Shown one piece after another: positions 7,747 through 15,113 of a stretch of 40,063 bases of DNA. Positions within the stretch are counted from its first letter, which is position 1. Each line of letters starts with the position of its first letter. A program made the position numbers and the translations under genes. Source of the DNA: a virus. The DNA is taken from positions 1 through 40,063 of the IMG/VR virus record IMGVR_UViG_3300020190_000137, one strand, 5' to 3'. The notes below the pieces were generated by a model. The model had not been told where the DNA came from. It searched no databases and saw only the letters and a program-made list of their open reading frames with translations.

Positions 7747-9327
7747 TTAGTTACAATTCCAGCGACGTAGAGCCTTATTAATTCTAGAATCTGGGTCTCT
7801 TGCAGTTTTTGCAGAGGTTAGTTTTGCTTTCATACCTTTCATACGACGGCAAAAGGACTTGCGACGATCAGCCCTTTTGCCAGTAGGCTTTTTTTCGGTT
7901 ACTGCGGTTTGAAGTTTTGAACCTGGATTTTCACGACGATAAGCATCCACTGTTGATTGACTTAATCCATCAACTCCATCTTTACGATTTTTTTCTTGCC
8001 AATCTTCCAGTAATTCTGAAATCTGTAGTTCAGATCTCCAATTAGAGAATTCTTCTTTCTTTACACAGTTTGGATATCTTTTTCCAAACATCGTCTTCAT
8101 TCCTTTTTTTTTGTAACCAGGCCAGCACTTTTCATCAAGTTGTTCATCTTTAGATCCACTTAGATTCAGTGGTTCTGGTTCAATAATATTTGTGGTTTCA
8201 ATATCAGTTGGAAAGAAATCATCTCTCCAATTAGAAAGCACATATGCCTCACTCTTATTACCCCAGTTAGCAGCACCTACCTTACGGCATTTCACCAGTG
8301 CTCCAGAGGCATATGCAGAGGGCCAGACACTATATCTTGACTTGACCTTATGATAACAGGCATCCTTTGTGCCACTACCTTTACCCTTTTTGTCTGATTC
8401 TTCGTTCATTTCTCCACTATCAACGTAATCTGCTGCTGTATCTATATAGTCAGCGGCTTTCGTGATTTTTGATTGCACCCATGCTTCTACGTTTCCTTCA
8501 CCCTTTGCCATTTTTTTTCTCAGTCTCTTGGCAGCACCAATTATAGTAGATAGTTCTGAACGAGCCATAGAATACTCGTGATCTCTTGTCTTTGACACTG
8601 CTGGGCACTCCTCATTTCCGTGACATGGGCAATATGTGCCCTTTTTAGTATTATTACAATTATTTTTTTCAATTAAATTATATTGTAAATCTTGTCCTAC
8701 TTTATGAGTTAAAATTATATTATTTGTTAATTCAAAATAATCAGATAAGTTTATATCTTCTTTACGTGTTTTTCTCTTCCGTCTTTTTTTCTTTGGTAAA
8801 TCAGTTGAGACATAAGTTGGTCGTGCAGCACCAGTTTTTGCCTGTTGTCCAGGATCTGCTTCCTTTTTTCTTCTTGCAGCAGATAGTCTTTCTGCCTTTG
8901 TCATACTTGCTCTCTTTGCAGAAGAGACACACTTTGGAGTTCCTTCTCCTGGTTCATCACTCGCACAAGTGCCACCAGTTACGACATTAACCCAACCACG
9001 TATACCCTCTTTTGATTTGGACTTACCAAACCAATCACGAAGACTTTCTTCATCGATTGAAGCACCATTCTCTTTACGAAGCATTCCTTCAGGATCTACC
9101 ATAAATCCAGCAGGAATTGGTTTACACTTTTTATCTGTATAGCAATAATAGTTTCCTGGTTTGCACCTATTTTTCTTTTTTTCTTCGTTCATTTCACTGA
9201 AAGGTGACTTTGATTTTGTTTCTTCACCCTTTGCTCTTTTTTTACGAGCAGCACAATGAGCTTTCTGAGAAAATCCGCTAGGATTATCACAGTTTATTGA
9301 TCTTTTATATTTGTCAGACCAACTCAT
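7747..9327 (-). CDS. 526-aa Cys-rich basic mosaic protein
   Basis: No enzyme fold is recognised. The protein looks assembled from separate short modules: residues 5-33 (INCDNPSGFSQKAHC region); 54-82 (CKPGNYYCYTDKKC); 95-178 (DWFGKS, GWVNVVTGGTCAS, then MTKAERLSAARRKK; DUF5872-like as I recall); a KKKRRKRKTRK tract at 179-189; 230-306 (CPCHGNEEC, EYSMARSELSTI, then EAWVQSKITKAADYIDTAAD); 322-357 (CYHKVKSRYSVWPSAYASG); 401-424 (CWPGYKKKGMKTMFGKRY); and 462-526 (YRRENPGSKLQTAV, KSFCRRMKGMK, ending RINKALRRWNC). I recall each block from separate phage proteins in cyanophages and large algal viruses. It lies between terminase genes 16 and 17, suggesting a packaging or DNA-binding virion role, which is inference. 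There is no good Shine-Dalgarno sequence. Confidence 0.85.
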   Translation of the reverse strand: MSWSDKYKRSINCDNPSGFSQKAHCAARKKRAKGEETKSKSPFSEMNEEKKKNRCKPGNYYCYTDKKCKPIPAGFMVDPEGMLRKENGASIDEESLRDWFGKSKSKEGIRGWVNVVTGGTCASDEPGEGTPKCVSSAKRASMTKAERLSAARRKKEADPGQQAKTGAARPTYVSTDLPKKKRRKRKTRKEDINLSDYFELTNNIILTHKVGQDLQYNLIEKNNCNNTKKGTYCPCHGNEECPAVSKTRDHEYSMARSELSTIIGAAKRLRKKMAKGEGNVEAWVQSKITKAADYIDTAADYVDSGEMNEESDKKGKGSGTKDACYHKVKSRYSVWPSAYASGALVKCRKVGAANWGNKSEAYVLSNWRDDFFPTDIETTNIIEPEPLNLSGSKDEQLDEKCWPGYKKKGMKTMFGKRYPNCVKKEEFSNWRSELQISELLEDWQEKNRKDGVDGLSQSTVDAYRRENPGSKLQTAVTEKKPTGKRADRRKSFCRRMKGMKAKLTSAKTARDPDSRINKALRRWNCN

Positions 9328-9339
9328 TGAAAAAAGATA

Positions 9340-9768
9340 TTACTCTTTACTATTTAGAAAACCTTGTTTGAGTAATTTTGATAATTCAGAAGTAGATCCT
9401 ACAAATACTGCATTATTAGTTACATTACCAGTTGATTGTTTCGTATTATTTTCTTCCATCTCTTTTAATTTTTTCTGTAAATCTAGTAATTTATCGGTGG
9501 TGTCTCCAACACTTTTTATAATTTGTCCTGCAACTTCATATGCTCTTGGACTATCACTTTCAGCAGCCAATTCCATAATTCCATTTAGAGCTTCTTGACC
9601 CTTTTCAATCAAGGAATATAAGTTGGCTCTTGTGTATTGATAATCTTTTTTTATATCGTTAGTTTTTAAATCTTCAGCATAAGGTTTTATATCAGAAGAA
9701 GTTTTTTCAACTTCTACAATACTACTTTCAATATTCAGAGATTGATCAAGATTATTATAATTTGGCAT
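9340..9768 (-). CDS. 16: terminase small subunit gp16
   Basis: Small terminase that recognises concatemeric DNA and stimulates gp17. The 142-aa protein (T4 gp16 is 164 aa) has the central helical region expected of the family, with DSPRAYEVAGQIIKSV (87-102) resembling DSPRHMEVFATLMGQM of T4, the coiled LLDLQKKLKEMEE segment, and the C-terminal NAVFVGSTSELSKLL that parallels NATVFMGSPTELMDEI. It follows gp15 by 8 nt and lies upstream of the 526-aa gene and gp17, keeping the T4 order 15-16-17 apart from that inserted gene. No convincing Shine-Dalgarno sequence is seen. Confidence 0.93.
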   Translation of the reverse strand: MPNYNNLDQSLNIESSIVEVEKTSSDIKPYAEDLKTNDIKKDYQYTRANLYSLIEKGQEALNGIMELAAESDSPRAYEVAGQIIKSVGDTTDKLLDLQKKLKEMEENNTKQSTGNVTNNAVFVGSTSELSKLLKQGFLNSKE

Positions 9769-9776
9769 AATATTTA

Positions 9777-10574
9777 TCAGATATCAGTTTGTTGTGTTGG
9801 ACTATAAGTTTTTGAATCCCCAAGATATTGCCAATCTTCATCAAAATCAAATGGATCTCCAGGATTAGCATTAATCGGATCAGGTTGAACTGTATATCTC
9901 ATTTCTCTCTTAGCCGATTTAGTATCTGTGCTAGCGTATGTATCAACAATAACCTTACGAATCAGACCATCTGGATTGTCTGCAACAGGTCCAAATAGAT
10001 AGGTTTTTGCTGTAAATTGTAAAGTATATATTAATGCTCTTCGAGTTGAAAAATCTCCTTCATAATCATCCTGAAAAGAAACATTATTCAAAACGACTGG
10101 AATATCTCTTTTTTCCCCGATTGATTCGATTAAATCTATTGTTATATTAAACGCTGGTTGAAAATATGGTAAAATCTGTTCTACAATTTGCAAAGAATCA
10201 TCATTAAGTTTAGAAAGAATACTTAATTGAAAGCCAAAATTATAGGGAACTGGCATATAAACTTTCTTCATTTTATTTCCATCAACTGCTTTGAAAGTTT
10301 GAGATATTCCTGTTTTTCGCGTAGGGTCATATTCAATTGAAACCATTTCAAATGACATTCTTGGAAGAGAAATTTGAATTGGTTTATTTAAATTTGCTTG
10401 TTGTTCTAATCTCGCTAAAAATTTTTGAGCAGGACCATAAGATAACGGAACTGATAATTCACTAATTACAGCATCTGAAGAATTTTTGTGTTTGATTTTT
10501 ATATCATTGAACAAAGTTCCAAAACCAATAATAGTTTTACGAATAATCTCGTGATAGTAATAAGTTCCTAACAT
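9777..10574 (-). CDS. 15: proximal tail sheath stabilizer gp15
   Basis: Tail terminator that caps tube and sheath and joins the tail to the neck. Length 265 aa against 272 aa in T4. The strongest signature is QIVEQILPYFQPAFN (129-143), nearly identical to QIVEQILPYFQPHFN in T4 gp15; the N-terminus with LFNDIKIK (21-28) and the following PLSYGPAQKFLARL also match. The C-terminal tail is acidic. The ATG overlaps the gp14 stop by one base (TAATG). Confidence 0.95.
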   Translation of the reverse strand: MLGTYYYHEIIRKTIIGFGTLFNDIKIKHKNSSDAVISELSVPLSYGPAQKFLARLEQQANLNKPIQISLPRMSFEMVSIEYDPTRKTGISQTFKAVDGNKMKKVYMPVPYNFGFQLSILSKLNDDSLQIVEQILPYFQPAFNITIDLIESIGEKRDIPVVLNNVSFQDDYEGDFSTRRALIYTLQFTAKTYLFGPVADNPDGLIRKVIVDTYASTDTKSAKREMRYTVQPDPINANPGDPFDFDEDWQYLGDSKTYSPTQQTDI

Positions 10575-11947
10575 TAATAGACACCAAATGGATTTGATTC
10601 TGTAAAGTCGAGTATAAAATCTGCCTCTTTTTCTATTTCCTCATTTTGTCTATATTTATCAGTTATACTGGTGTTAGCTGCAGATACTTTAATAGCATAT
10701 GCTGCTCCAGATTTATAACCAGTTATAATTTCACCAGGATAGAAAGTTCCGGTAATAATACCAACTTGTAAAATATGAGTATCACTATCCCATCTCTTAG
10801 TTCTAGCGGTTGTTCCTGACACTGAACCAGTAACAATTTCATTTTTCCAATAAGTTCCAACACCAACAGTCGCTGCTGCACCAATTGTAATTGTTGGTGT
10901 TGATATGTATCCACGACCAGAATTTATAATTCTAATTCCAGTGACCTGACCATTTGAATTTATAACCGACTTAGCAGTTGCAGTAACTCCAGTTCCTGTT
11001 GGTGCTGAAATTGTTATAGCTGGTGCAGTTGCATATCCAGTGCCATTACTAGACATTGTAATTGATCCAATTCCACTGGTTGTAATACCACAAGTGGCAG
11101 CAGCTCCAGATCCATTACCACCGCTAATTGTAATTGTTGGTGCAACAGTATATCCTGCTCCAGGATTAATAAGAAGAATTTCTTTAACTGAATTTACACC
11201 ACCCTTAAATCTTGTAATTGCAACTGCCGATGCATTAATACCTCCAGATGGTGCACTGCTTATGGCAACAATTGGCGTTCCAGTATATCCATATCCATCA
11301 TTATTTAAGAATATTTGTTGGATACCTCCACTTACAATAGACGAAGTTGCAGATGCATTAGTTCCAGCAGAAATTAATTGAAGATCGACAATGTATCCCT
11401 TATCTTCAAGAAGAGAATCGATTTCATCTACTAAAGTGTTAACAACTTCATCCTCATATTCAAATAATTCACATTTAAGTTCATAAACATAGTTTTTACC
11501 CAATTGATAAAAAGGTTGTTCGTGCTCGACGAATTTAATTTCAAACAATCTTTGACCAAGTGGGAAATAAATCATATCTCCTTCTCTTGGTCTAGTTTCA
11601 AGTTCTATTTCATTATCATTCATATCATTAAGAAATGGTGATATAAAATCTTCAAACCTTTCTCTGGAAATAGTTAGAGTTAATTCATCTCTTATACTCA
11701 TTCCAAATTTTGTCAGAATATCTCCTGAACCACTATATCCATCATAAGTATTTACATATGCTTCAAGTGAAAAATTGTCATCAAATTTTGAAGATTGTAT
11801 TTCTTTTAAAATTGTTTGCTTTCTTACAAACTTTCGCGGTATGTAAGTTACTTCTACACCATAAATTTTAAGTTGTTCATTAATTAACTCTTGTATTAAT
11901 CTTTGTTCTCCTGGAGAACCTTGTAAAAAGAAAGGATTAAGTGCCAT
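10574..11947 (-). CDS. 14: neck protein gp14 with repeat insertion
   Basis: Neck protein that with gp13 closes the filled head and accepts the tail. Residues 1-188 align with T4 gp14: GVEVTYIPRKFV (30-41), YVNTYDGYSG, FGMSIRDELTLTIS, REGDMIYFPLGQRLFEIKFV (121-140) and PFYQLG. The end (DFTESNPFGVY) matches the T4 C-terminal area. T4 gp14 is only 256 aa; here an insertion at about 190-368 carries four GxGY repeats, followed by a short Gly/Ser domain. The frame is continuous, so the insertion is translated. Start and stop overlap gp13 and gp15 by one base each (TAATG). Confidence 0.94.
   Translation of the reverse strand: MALNPFFLQGSPGEQRLIQELINEQLKIYGVEVTYIPRKFVRKQTILKEIQSSKFDDNFSLEAYVNTYDGYSGSGDILTKFGMSIRDELTLTISRERFEDFISPFLNDMNDNEIELETRPREGDMIYFPLGQRLFEIKFVEHEQPFYQLGKNYVYELKCELFEYEDEVVNTLVDEIDSLLEDKGYIVDLQLISAGTNASATSSIVSGGIQQIFLNNDGYGYTGTPIVAISSAPSGGINASAVAITRFKGGVNSVKEILLINPGAGYTVAPTITISGGNGSGAAATCGITTSGIGSITMSSNGTGYATAPAITISAPTGTGVTATAKSVINSNGQVTGIRIINSGRGYISTPTITIGAAATVGVGTYWKNEIVTGSVSGTTARTKRWDSDTHILQVGIITGTFYPGEIITGYKSGAAYAIKVSAANTSITDKYRQNEEIEKEADFILDFTESNPFGVY
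10844..11380 (-). repeat. four GxGY protein repeats inserted in gp14
   Basis: Degenerate coding repeats of roughly 30-45 residues with consensus N-x-G-x-G-Y-x-x-x-P-x-I-x-I-S, then a Gly/Ala-rich turn and a short beta strand. Copies start near residues 216 (NDGYGYTGTPIVAIS), 260 (NPGAGYTVAPTITIS), 300 (SNGTGYATAPAITIS) and 341 (NSGRGYISTPTITIG). They interrupt the conserved neck fold. The same unit occurs in gp8, gp7 and the 1252-aa protein of this window. A beta-solenoid or stacked beta-sandwich exposed on the virion is a reasonable guess. Confidence 0.7.
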
Positions 11948-12792
11948 TATCCAATAAAATCGTAAGGTGGTAATTCATAATCCATTGACATTCTAGATTT
12001 AATTTGTTGTAATTCTCTTTCAGCATCTTCATAAATTTCTCTACCGTTTAGTTCAATACCACCAGGAAGTTTAACCCCTCTAAATTTAATTAAATTTTGA
12101 CCCCATTGTCTTTTAATCAATGCCGTTAAATATATTTTCAAAAAACTATCATTATAAACGTTTGTGAATGTGTTAGGATCTAAAATCCTATAACAGTCAA
12201 TAACAATAAAATTACCGACTGTTTGAGCTCCCCAGTCGATATCCAAATATAATCTATTTTGTCTCTTATTAAATCTTATTTGCTTATCTGTTGTAAGTAA
12301 AAAGTCAATATCTTCAAGATAAGACTTAACCATAGCATATTGTAAAAGTTCTACTGAATTAAAATAGTATAGATCATTTAAGAATAATTGATATTTTATA
12401 CTAAACATTCCTCCAGAAATAGCACTCATATCAAACTTAAATATTTTTTCAATTCCAATTATTGAATCTGGAACTTGTATAAAATTAGAATTTTCATAAA
12501 AATTTGATGTTGTTGTTCCATATCCACTAATACTTTTTGAAGTTGATGATGTAGTTACAATTCCAACTCCATTAGTATTTTTAGCTTTACCTCTATTAAT
12601 ATCTTCTTCTGATATTTTATATTTTAAATACATTTTTTCCACACCATCAAAATGACGCTCCTGGAAATACTGAAGTGCGTCATCAACCAAATCATCTATT
12701 TGATCGTCGTCAACATTTATTTCTAACACGGGAGCCCCTAAACGCCTTAAACAATAATCTACAAGTTCTTGGCGACTTGATGGTTTTGCCAT
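11947..12792 (-). CDS. 13: neck protein gp13
   Basis: Head-completion neck protein that binds the portal vertex together with gp14. It is 281 aa against 309 aa in T4. The N-terminal helix region RQELVDYCLRRLGAPVLEIN, followed by DDQIDDLVDDALQYFQ, is the typical start of T4-like gp13, and the C-terminal part ends with the helical ELQQIKSRMSMDYELPPYDF. A Thr/Ser-rich loop near residues 78-97 replaces the more compact T4 region. It is coupled to its neighbours on both sides by TAATG overlaps. Confidence 0.93.
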   Translation of the reverse strand: MAKPSSRQELVDYCLRRLGAPVLEINVDDDQIDDLVDDALQYFQERHFDGVEKMYLKYKISEEDINRGKAKNTNGVGIVTTSSTSKSISGYGTTTSNFYENSNFIQVPDSIIGIEKIFKFDMSAISGGMFSIKYQLFLNDLYYFNSVELLQYAMVKSYLEDIDFLLTTDKQIRFNKRQNRLYLDIDWGAQTVGNFIVIDCYRILDPNTFTNVYNDSFLKIYLTALIKRQWGQNLIKFRGVKLPGGIELNGREIYEDAERELQQIKSRMSMDYELPPYDFIG

Positions 12793-13016
12793 TAGAATCC
12801 CTCAGAATTTAAATTCTCTACTTTTTGAGTTTTTTTACTAATTTTGGAGTTTAAACTATCAATTTCACTGGTCAATTGATTAACTCTAGTTGATAACTCT
12901 TCAATTAATTGTGTTGAAGTCTTTAATCTTGCTTCTAGAGCAACTGTTTGCAAAAATAAATCAATTGATTTTTGTTGATATATTAAAATTAAAGTTTTGT
13001 AATCAGTTTCATTCAT
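12792..13016 (-). CDS. 74-aa coiled-coil hypothetical protein
   Basis: Starts MNETDYKTLILIYQQKSIDL and continues as one predicted heptad-rich helix (VALEARLKTSTQLIEELSTRV, NQLTSEIDSLNSKISKK), so a coiled coil is likely. No catalytic motif is present. It is the first gene after the terminator and late promoter at 13027-13061 and leads the gp13-gp14-gp15 block. A small coiled-coil protein in front of gp13 is common in cyanomyoviruses as I recall. T4 has the fibritin gene wac at this point, but length and sequence give no support for fibritin. Possible neck or assembly factor; function unknown. Confidence 0.72.
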   Translation of the reverse strand: MNETDYKTLILIYQQKSIDLFLQTVALEARLKTSTQLIEELSTRVNQLTSEIDSLNSKISKKTQKVENLNSEGF

Positions 13017-13026
13017 AGTTAACTAT

Positions 13027-13051
13027 AAAAAAAGGTGGGAGACTCCCCACC
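13027..13051 (-). terminator. Rho-independent terminator after the 571-aa gene
   Basis: On the minus strand a six-base-pair stem GGTGGG/CCCACC with the loop GAGTCT is followed directly by seven T residues (13033-13027). It is the only clear stem-plus-T-run terminator seen between genes. It ends transcripts coming from the 571-aa gene and upstream baseplate genes before the neck block. It is overlapped by the predicted start of transcripts from the adjoining late promoter. Confidence 0.75.
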
Positions 13052-13053
13052 CA

Positions 13054-13061
13054 TATTTATA
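13054..13061 (-). promoter_or_regulatory. T4-type late promoter box for the neck block
   Basis: A perfect TATAAATA on the minus strand, 38 nt before the ATG of the 74-aa gene and 2 nt before the 5' arm of the terminator stem. T4 late transcription starts about six nucleotides past the box, which would be within the 5' arm of the hairpin. It would drive the 74-aa gene, gp13, gp14, gp15 and perhaps the terminase genes. Confidence 0.65.
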
Positions 13062-13077
13062 AGTTATAATCTATTTA

Positions 13078-14793
13078 TTAGAATGATCCACCATCTATTG
13101 TGATATTCTCAAGATTTCTAGTTGAACCAGTGCAGGTGATGAGTTGAGATTGACCCGCACAGTCATTAATGAAAATACTTTCGACTTCAATAGACGCATA
13201 TGCATTTGCAGCAACTGTTAATACACTACTAGCTTCTGTAACCTCATCAGCAAATACAATTCTTGATGCAGAGTCATCCCAGAATACAGCAGCTTTCCTA
13301 GCCGAACCACTAAAATAATGAAATAGAACACCAATATCAATGTTTAAATCAGATGTAGGTGCAACTAGAGATCCAGAGCTATTGATAAGACCAATCTCAA
13401 TTAGACTGTCTTCAACTTTTAATGTTTCAGTATTAACAATAGTTTGTGATCCCAAAACTGATAGGTTGCCAGTAACCGTGAGATTACTTGAAATACCTAC
13501 AGCACCAGTTCCATTAGTTATTGTAATTGCACTAGTGCCGTCACTTGCTTGAATATTAGGTGTTATGACCGTAGGAGCACTTAAAGAGGTCCCAACAACT
13601 ACTGCATTTGGAAGACCAACAGTTATGGTTTGACCTGATACTGCAGTTTCAATTTCGTTAGCAGTACCAGCAACAGTTAGTGTTTGTGATGTAGAAACGG
13701 AACCAGTACCACTATCACCTGCAAGAGAAGTTGTTACATCAACAGCATCAACATAAGCCTTAACTGCTGCTTGTGTTGGTAAATAATTATTGCTGTTTTC
13801 TGCAAGTGTGGTGCTCGTTGAAATACCAGTAATACCAATGCCAGAAGTTCCACTGAGAATTAAAGTGCCAGTAGTTGTGATACCAGAGATATTAAGACTT
13901 GAAGCACTTGCATTTCCCAAAACTGGAGTTACTAGTGTTGGAGTATTAGCGAATACAAGTGCTCCAGTTCCTGTTTCATCGCTAACTGCAGATGCAAGGT
14001 TTGCTGATGAAGGAGTTGCAAGGAATGTAGCGACGTTTGCACCAAGACCAGTGATATTTGCAAGAGCAAGATCACCACTAAAAGTTGTTGCAGTAACGAT
14101 ACCAGAGAAACTACCATTTCTCCATCTCTGAGAACCAGTACCGAAGTCATAGGTTGCATCAGTGTTTGGAATGATATTTGAGTTAACATCCGCAGCGAAT
14201 ACAACATTATCACTTGCTGCATCACCAAGAGTAATTGTACCACCTTCAAATGTGACTGCACCTACAAAGGTTGATATACCTGCAACATAAACATTACCAA
14301 CAACTGATAGTCCTGCACCAACAGTTACATTTTTATCTACTCCCAGACCTCCATCAATTTGTACCGCACCAGTATTGGGGTTACCTAAGGTATTATCAGT
14401 AGTGTCTGAAAATGTTGAAATTCCAATAAAAACAGGGTTAGCAGACCCACTTCCCCAACTTAAATTACCATTGCCATCATTTAGTAATACGGTATTAGAT
14501 CCGCCTTGAATAGCTGGAAAATAAAAGGTTACCGCTGCTCCCACTGATGCTGGTGCAGCGAGTGTAATAAAGTCTGTTCCCGCAGTTGATTCTACAAGAT
14601 TGATACCACTTCCTGCTGAAGCTGTTTCTCTAGTCCAATATCTATGAGATCCAAAGAATTTATTATTTGCTGATACGTTATCTAAACCAATATATAACTC
14701 ATATTTGTCAGTGGTAAAACCAGGCTCACCTGCTTTTAACGCTGGTAAATTACTAAAGGCACCTCTTTTAAACTGTAATACAGGAGTAGCCAT
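13078..14793 (-). CDS. fibre-like virion structural protein, 571 aa
   Basis: The N-terminus (LQFKRGAFSNLPALKAGEPG, then FTTDKYELYIG) is the short attachment domain shared by many phage fibre and receptor-binding proteins. The middle is Gly/Thr/Ser/Val-rich with fibre-type phrases such as NITGLGANVATFLATPSSAN and FANTPTLVTPVLGNAS, typical of triple-beta or repetitive shafts. Towards the end are SQTIVNTETLKVEDSLIEIG and a compact C-terminal domain with two cysteines (NDCAGQSQLITC), ending ENITIDGGSF. No intramolecular chaperone domain is visible. Probably a tail or neck fibre protein; receptor unknown. Gene order puts it between baseplate and neck genes. AATAAATA boxes lie 24-28 nt upstream. 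Confidence 0.82.
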   Translation of the reverse strand: MATPVLQFKRGAFSNLPALKAGEPGFTTDKYELYIGLDNVSANNKFFGSHRYWTRETASAGSGINLVESTAGTDFITLAAPASVGAAVTFYFPAIQGGSNTVLLNDGNGNLSWGSGSANPVFIGISTFSDTTDNTLGNPNTGAVQIDGGLGVDKNVTVGAGLSVVGNVYVAGISTFVGAVTFEGGTITLGDAASDNVVFAADVNSNIIPNTDATYDFGTGSQRWRNGSFSGIVTATTFSGDLALANITGLGANVATFLATPSSANLASAVSDETGTGALVFANTPTLVTPVLGNASASSLNISGITTTGTLILSGTSGIGITGISTSTTLAENSNNYLPTQAAVKAYVDAVDVTTSLAGDSGTGSVSTSQTLTVAGTANEIETAVSGQTITVGLPNAVVVGTSLSAPTVITPNIQASDGTSAITITNGTGAVGISSNLTVTGNLSVLGSQTIVNTETLKVEDSLIEIGLINSSGSLVAPTSDLNIDIGVLFHYFSGSARKAAVFWDDSASRIVFADEVTEASSVLTVAANAYASIEVESIFINDCAGQSQLITCTGSTRNLENITIDGGSF

Positions 14794-14816
14794 CTTTTAA
14801 ATTTTACCTTTTATCT

Positions 14817-14828
14817 TATTTATTTATT
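14817..14828 (-). promoter_or_regulatory. late promoter-like boxes upstream of the 571-aa gene
   Basis: Two overlapping AATAAATA boxes on the minus strand (14817-14824 and 14821-14828), each one base from the consensus TATAAATA and 24-28 nt before the ATG, the spacing seen for the perfect boxes in this window. The stretch is generally A/T-rich, so chance occurrence is possible. Confidence 0.4.
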
Positions 14829-14837
14829 TTTAATACG

Positions 14838-15113
14838 TTAAAAAGTCCCTGCATCGTAGGAATCATTATCCACATTATCCGCTAAATCAACTATTTGACT
14901 TGCTGGAACATGAATATAAGTTTGAGTTGCAGAATTATATATTAAAACTGTATTATTCGCTCTTGCAGTTGCATCAATATCTGTGGCAATTTGTGCAAGA
15001 TTTCCTGAAGACCCTTTTCCAGATGCAATAATTTTAATTGCATCTTGTTGTTGACCTACACTAACTCTGATTGCATTTTGTTGTTGACCTACACTAACTT
15101 TGATTTCTGGCAT
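14838..15113 (-). CDS. 91-aa fibre-associated hypothetical protein
   Basis: The N-terminal part contains two near-identical 11-residue units, VSVGQQQNAIR and VSVGQQQDAIK, encoded by a 33-bp tandem DNA repeat. The second half reads like the tail of cyanophage fibre proteins: a TVLIYNSATQTYIHV strand and a C-terminal ending DSYDAGTF, close to the DGGSF end of the neighbouring 571-aa protein. No enzymatic motif. It overlaps the 112-aa gene by one base (TAATG). Likely a small virion or fibre-attachment protein, which is inference from position and the shared ending. Confidence 0.72.
   Translation of the reverse strand: MPEIKVSVGQQQNAIRVSVGQQQDAIKIIASGKGSSGNLAQIATDIDATARANNTVLIYNSATQTYIHVPASQIVDLADNVDNDSYDAGTF
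15037..15102 (-). repeat. two tandem 33-bp repeats
   Basis: Units 15037-15069 and 15070-15102 differ at 2 of 33 positions, both C/T changes; they encode the VSVGQQQ(N/D)AI(R/K) duplication at the start of the 91-aa protein. The high nucleotide identity indicates a recent duplication or ongoing homogenisation. Confidence 0.9.

Noticed and set aside
9771-9778. GATAAATA box just upstream of gp16 on the minus strand
   Set aside because: It is only 3 nt from the gp16 ATG, so transcription would start within the coding sequence; it is more likely incidental sequence after the gp15 stop codon.
10844-11380. Insertion in gp14 as an intron, intein or mobile element
   Set aside because: The frame continues through it, it has no splice, intein or endonuclease motifs and no flanking repeats; it is a translated repeat domain.
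12792-13016. 74-aa coiled-coil protein as a fibritin (wac) homologue
   Set aside because: It sits near the T4 wac position and is coiled coil, but it is far too short and lacks the C-terminal foldon-type domain.
11040-14131. Plus-strand open frames of about 110 codons opposite gp14 and the 571-aa gene
   Set aside because: They are shadows of Gly/Thr/Ala-rich minus-strand coding sequence, giving Pro/Val/Ile-rich products with no start signals or recognisable features.
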